Assembly (NCBI RefSeq): GCF_001866665.1
Contig: NZ_MLYO01000016.1
Location: forward strand, 62,001-126,000
Origin: Streptomyces monashensis
GTDB lineage: Bacteria; Actinomycetota; Actinomycetes; Streptomycetales; Streptomycetaceae
Direction: 5' to 3'
Length of the DNA: 64,000 bases
Shown piece after piece: positions 60,651-64,000 of this stretch; the first letter of the stretch is position 1; every line of letters begins with the position of its first letter. The notes under the pieces are model-generated. The model was not told the DNA's origin, searched no databases, and saw only the letters and a program-made list of their open reading frames with translations. The translations under genes and the position numbers were made by a program.

Positions 60651-62780
60651 TTACGCCGGGACCGACGCCACGCCCGGGGCGAGGAACTTCCTGCCGGTCA
60701 CGCGCTCCGAGACACCCTCACGGTCCAGGTACGGCGTGATGCCGCCCAGGTGGAAGGGCCAGCCGGCGCCCGTGATCAGGCACAGGTCGATGTCCTGCGC
60801 CTCGGCGACGACGCCCTCGTCGAGCATGAGCCCGATCTCCTGCGCGACCGCGTCGAGCACCCGCTCGCGGACCTGCTCCTCGGTCAGCACGCTGTCGCCC
60901 TGCTTGAGCAGCGCGGCGACCTCCGGGTCCAGCTCCGGCTTGCCGCTGTCGTAGACGTAGAAGCCGCGCTTGCCCGCCTCGACGACCGCCTTGAGGTTCG
61001 GGGAGACCGTGAAGCGCTCCGGGAACGCGCCGTGCAGCGTCTCGGAGACGTGCAGGCCGATCGCCGGGCCGACCAGCTCCAGGAGCACCAGCGGGGACAT
61101 GGGCAGACCGAGCGGCTCGACGGCCTTCTCGGCGACCTCGACCGGGGTGCCCTCGTCGATGACGTTCTGGATCTCGCCCATGAAGCGGGTCAGGATGCGG
61201 TTCACGACGAACGCCGGGGCGTCCTTGACCAGGACCGCGGTCTTCTTCAGCTTCTTGGCGACGGCGAACGCGGTCGCGAGCGAGGCGTCGTCCGTCTTCT
61301 CGCCGCGGACGATCTCGAGCAGCGGGAGGACGGCGACCGGGTTGAAGAAGTGGAAGCCGACGACCCGCTCGGGGTGCTTCAGCTTCGACGCCATCTCCGA
61401 CACCGACAGCGAGGAGGTGTTGGTCGCGAGGATCGCGTGCGCCGGCGCGACGGCCTCGACCTCCGCGAACACCTGCTGCTTGACGCCGATCTCCTCGAAC
61501 ACGGCCTCGATGACGAAGTCCGCGTCGGAGAAGCCCTCGGCCTTGTCCAGGACACCGCTGACCAGCGCCTTGAGGCGGTTGGCCTTGTCCTGGTTGATCC
61601 GGCCCTTGCCGAGCAGCTTGTCGATCTCGGCGTGGACGTAGCCCACACCCTTGTCGACGCGCTCCTGGTCGATGTCGGTCAGTACGACCGGCACCTCGAG
61701 GCGGCGCAGGAACAGCAGCGCGAGCTGGCTGGCCATCAGACCGGCGCCGACGACACCGACCTTGGTGACCGGGCGCGCCAGGTTCTTGTCCGGGGCGCCG
61801 GCGGGACGCTTGCCGCGCTTCTGGACGAGGTTGAACGCGTAGAGGCCCGCGCGCAGTTCGCCGCCCATGATCAGGTCGGCGAGCGCCTGGTCCTCGGCGT
61901 CGAAGCCCTGCTGCAGGTCACCGTTCCTGGCGGCCTCGATGATGTCGAGGGCGCGGTAGGCGGCCGGGGCCGCGCCGTGCACCTTGGAGTCCGCGATGAA
62001 GCGGCCCCGGGCGACGGCCTGGTCCCAGGCCTCGCCGCGGTCGATCACCGGGCGCTCGACGGTGACGTCGCCCTTGAGGACCTGGGCGGTCCACAGCAGC
62101 GACTGCTCCAGGAAGTCGGCGCCCTCGAAGAGCGCGTCGGCGATGCCGAGGTCGAAGACCTGCTGGCCCTTGAGCTGCTTGTTCTGGTTGAGGCTGTTCT
62201 CGATGATGACCGAGACGGCCTTGTCGGCGCCGATCAGGTTCGGCAGCAGGGCGCAGCCGCCCCAGCCGGGGACCAGACCGAGGAAGACCTCGGGCAGCGA
62301 GAACGCCGGGATCGCCTTGGAGACGGTCCGGTAGGAGCAGTGCAGACCGACCTCGACGCCGCCGCCCATCGCGGCACCGTTGTAGTACGCGAAGGTCGGC
62401 ACGGCCAGCTTGGCCAGGCGCTTGAAGACCTCGTGGCCGCCCTTGCCGATGGCGAGGGCGTGCTCGTGCTCCTTGAGGATCTCCACACCCTTGAGGTCGG
62501 CGCCGACCGCGAAGATGAACGGCTTGCCGGTGATGCCGGCGCCGACGATCCCGCCGTCCGCGGCCTCCTTCTCGACCTGGTCGATCGCGGTGTTGAGGTT
62601 CGCGAGCGAGGCGGGGCCGAAGGTGGTCGGCTTGGTGTGGTCCAGGCCGTTGTCCAGCGTGATCAGTGCGAAGCGGCCCGCGCCGAAGGGCAGGTCGAGG
62701 TGGCGTACGTGCGCGGACGTGACGACCTCGTCGGGGAACTGCGCGGAGGCCTGCTGCAGAAGCTCGGCGGTGGTGCTCAC
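60651..62780 (-). CDS. fadB: Fatty acid oxidation complex alpha subunit (enoyl-CoA hydratase / 3-hydroxyacyl-CoA dehydrogenase)
   Basis: A 709-residue bifunctional protein. The N-terminal crotonase domain shows the oxyanion-hole regions FAVGADLKG and YYNGAAMGGGVEVGLHCSYR, and LPEVFLGLVPGWGG with the catalytic Glu region. The second part is an NAD-binding dehydrogenase (VGVVGAGLMASQLALLFLRR, ATNTSSLSVSEMA, VGFHFFNPVAVLPLLEIV), followed by the C-terminal helical domains. It carries out hydration and NAD-dependent oxidation of acyl-CoAs in beta-oxidation. GTG 62780 overlaps the fadA stop by GTGA, so the two subunits are made together. Confidence 0.95.
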   Translation of the reverse strand: MSTTAELLQQASAQFPDEVVTSAHVRHLDLPFGAGRFALITLDNGLDHTKPTTFGPASLANLNTAIDQVEKEAADGGIVGAGITGKPFIFAVGADLKGVEILKEHEHALAIGKGGHEVFKRLAKLAVPTFAYYNGAAMGGGVEVGLHCSYRTVSKAIPAFSLPEVFLGLVPGWGGCALLPNLIGADKAVSVIIENSLNQNKQLKGQQVFDLGIADALFEGADFLEQSLLWTAQVLKGDVTVERPVIDRGEAWDQAVARGRFIADSKVHGAAPAAYRALDIIEAARNGDLQQGFDAEDQALADLIMGGELRAGLYAFNLVQKRGKRPAGAPDKNLARPVTKVGVVGAGLMASQLALLFLRRLEVPVVLTDIDQERVDKGVGYVHAEIDKLLGKGRINQDKANRLKALVSGVLDKAEGFSDADFVIEAVFEEIGVKQQVFAEVEAVAPAHAILATNTSSLSVSEMASKLKHPERVVGFHFFNPVAVLPLLEIVRGEKTDDASLATAFAVAKKLKKTAVLVKDAPAFVVNRILTRFMGEIQNVIDEGTPVEVAEKAVEPLGLPMSPLVLLELVGPAIGLHVSETLHGAFPERFTVSPNLKAVVEAGKRGFYVYDSGKPELDPEVAALLKQGDSVLTEEQVRERVLDAVAQEIGLMLDEGVVAEAQDIDLCLITGAGWPFHLGGITPYLDREGVSERVTGRKFLAPGVASVPA

Positions 62781-63994
62781 TTGTCCCCCTCGAAGTGCGG
62801 GTTCTCCCAGATGACCGTCGCGCCCATGCCGAAGCCGACGCACATGGTGGTCAGGCCGTAGCGGACGTGCGGCTGCTCCTCGAACTGGCGGGCCAGCTGC
62901 GTCATCAGACGGACGCCGGAGGAGGCCAGCGGGTGGCCGAAGGCGATGGCGCCGCCGTACTGGTTGACGCGCGCGTCGTCGTCGGCGATGCCGTAGTGCT
63001 CCAGGAAGGCGAGGACCTGGACGGCGAAGGCCTCGTTGATCTCGAAGAGGTTGATGTCCTCGATCGACAGACCGGCCTTGGCGAGGGCCTTCTCCGTGGC
63101 CGGGATCGGGCCGTAGCCCATGACCTCCGGCTCGACGCCCGCGAAGGCGTACGAGACGAGGCGCATCTTCACCGGCAGGTCGTTCTCGCGGGCGAAGTCC
63201 TCGGAGGCGATGATCGAGGCGGTCGCGCCGTCGTTGAGACCGGCGGCGTTACCGGCGGTGACGCGGCCGTGCACGCGGAACGGTGTCTTCAGACCGGACA
63301 GGCTCTCCAGCGTCGTACCCGGACGCATCGGCTCGTCGGCGGTGACCAGACCCCAGCCGGTCTCGCCGGCCTCCGGGTTGGTGCGGCGCACCGAGATCGG
63401 CACCAGGTCCTGCTGGATCTTGCCGTCGGCGTACGCCTTGGCGGCCTTCTCCTGCGAGCGCACCGCGTACTCGTCCGCGCGCTGCTTGGTGATCGTCGGG
63501 TACCGGTCGTGCAGGTTCTCGGCGGTCATGCCCATGAACAGGGCGGACTCGTCGACGAGCTTCTCGCTCACGAACCGCGGGTTCGGGTCCACGCCCTCGC
63601 CCATCGGGTGGCGGCCCATGTGCTCCACGCCACCGGCGATGACGGCGTCGTAGGCGCCGAAGGCGATCGATCCGGCGGTGGTGGTGACGGCGGTCAGGGC
63701 GCCGGCGCACATGCGGTCGATCGAGTAGCCCGGCACGGACTGCGGCAGGCCCGCGAGGATGCCGGCGGTACGGCCGAGGGTCAGACCCTGGTCACCGATC
63801 TGGGTGGTCGCGGCGATGGCGACCTCGTCGATCTTCTTCGGGTCCAGACCGGGGTTGCGGCGCAGCAGCTCCCGGATCGCCTTCACGACAAGGTCGTCGG
63901 CGCGGGTCTCGTGGTAGATGCCCTTCGGGCCCGCCTTGCCGAACGGGGTGCGGACGCCGTCGACGAAGACGACGTCCCTGACGGTACGAGGCAC
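62777..63994 (-). CDS. fadA: Acetyl-CoA acyltransferase (thiolase, beta subunit)
   Basis: A 405-residue thiolase. Cys96 in SIDRMCAGALTAV is the acyl-accepting nucleophile. NEAFAVQVLAF, GGAIAFGHPLASSGVR (His) and CVGFGMGATVIW (second Cys) complete the active site. It cleaves 3-ketoacyl-CoA with CoA in beta-oxidation. It is the first gene of the fadA-fadB unit on the minus strand. GTG 63994 is the only start visible, six bases from the window edge, so the ribosome site and promoter lie outside; an earlier start cannot be excluded. Confidence 0.94.
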   Translation of the reverse strand: MPRTVRDVVFVDGVRTPFGKAGPKGIYHETRADDLVVKAIRELLRRNPGLDPKKIDEVAIAATTQIGDQGLTLGRTAGILAGLPQSVPGYSIDRMCAGALTAVTTTAGSIAFGAYDAVIAGGVEHMGRHPMGEGVDPNPRFVSEKLVDESALFMGMTAENLHDRYPTITKQRADEYAVRSQEKAAKAYADGKIQQDLVPISVRRTNPEAGETGWGLVTADEPMRPGTTLESLSGLKTPFRVHGRVTAGNAAGLNDGATASIIASEDFARENDLPVKMRLVSYAFAGVEPEVMGYGPIPATEKALAKAGLSIEDINLFEINEAFAVQVLAFLEHYGIADDDARVNQYGGAIAFGHPLASSGVRLMTQLARQFEEQPHVRYGLTTMCVGFGMGATVIWENPHFEGDK

Positions 63995-64000
63995 GATGGC

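Overview
This is a high-GC actinobacterial chromosome segment, almost certainly from a Streptomyces. Codon third positions are strongly G/C, GTG starts and 4-nt stop/start overlaps are common, lipoproteins carry Tat or Sec signals, and the right half has the gene content I recall for the S. coelicolor SCO5998-SCO6027 neighbourhood (murA2, acnA, ngcEFG, rok7B7, xylFGH, dxs, fadBA). Gene names taken from that comparison are recall, not a database search.

Layout. (1) 1-11.7 kb is the end of a polyketide-type cluster: the KR-ACP C-terminus of a modular PKS, an acyl-CoA synthetase/AMP ligase, a luciferase-like flavin oxidoreductase, a discrete thioesterase with Cys at the nucleophile position, an MFS exporter, a P450, an MDMPI-like protein, a lipid-kinase-like protein, a SnoaL-like protein and an MmgE/PrpD protein. 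(2) 11.7-17.5 kb is a das-type chitobiose/GlcNAc locus: a DasR-like GntR repressor divergent from dasABC and a GH3 hexosaminidase, with three dre-like operators between them. (3) 17.6-22.9 kb is a tight five-gene operon (non-heme iron dioxygenase, unrecognised protein, PLP fold-III decarboxylase, acetyltransferase, MFS exporter) that looks like a small uncharacterised biosynthetic locus. (4) 23.1-27.8 kb holds copper genes: two multicopper oxidases, a His/Met-rich small protein, a cupredoxin remnant and a CsoR-type operator. (5) 28.2-38.2 kb carries an HTH-MurA fusion and aconitase, divergent, with a complete 5,346-bp Tn7-like transposon inserted between them. The transposon encodes a TnsA-TnsB fusion, a TnsC/TniB ATPase and two TniQ-like proteins, has about 42-bp imperfect terminal inverted repeats, and is flanked by a perfect 5-bp duplication, CTCGG. 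(6) 38.3-46.7 kb has an orphan histidine kinase, a multidomain PP2C phosphatase with a CitA/DcuS-like sensor, and a secreted GH92 mannosidase. (7) 47-55.3 kb has two sugar ABC transporters (ngcEFG, xylFGH) around the ROK regulator rok7B7. (8) 55.4-64 kb has dxs, an amino-acid permease, a NYN-domain protein, a beta-propeller-like protein, and the fatty-acid oxidation pair fadA-fadB.

A theme of the window is amino-sugar and carbon sensing. A DasR-like regulator with dre sites, a dre-like site before ngcE, a MurA (which uses UDP-GlcNAc), Rok7B7, and a citrate-sensor-like phosphatase two genes from aconitase all sit within 45 kb. The best candidates for something undescribed are the compact Tn7-like element and the 17.6-22.9 kb operon. 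No rRNA, tRNA or CRISPR array was seen.
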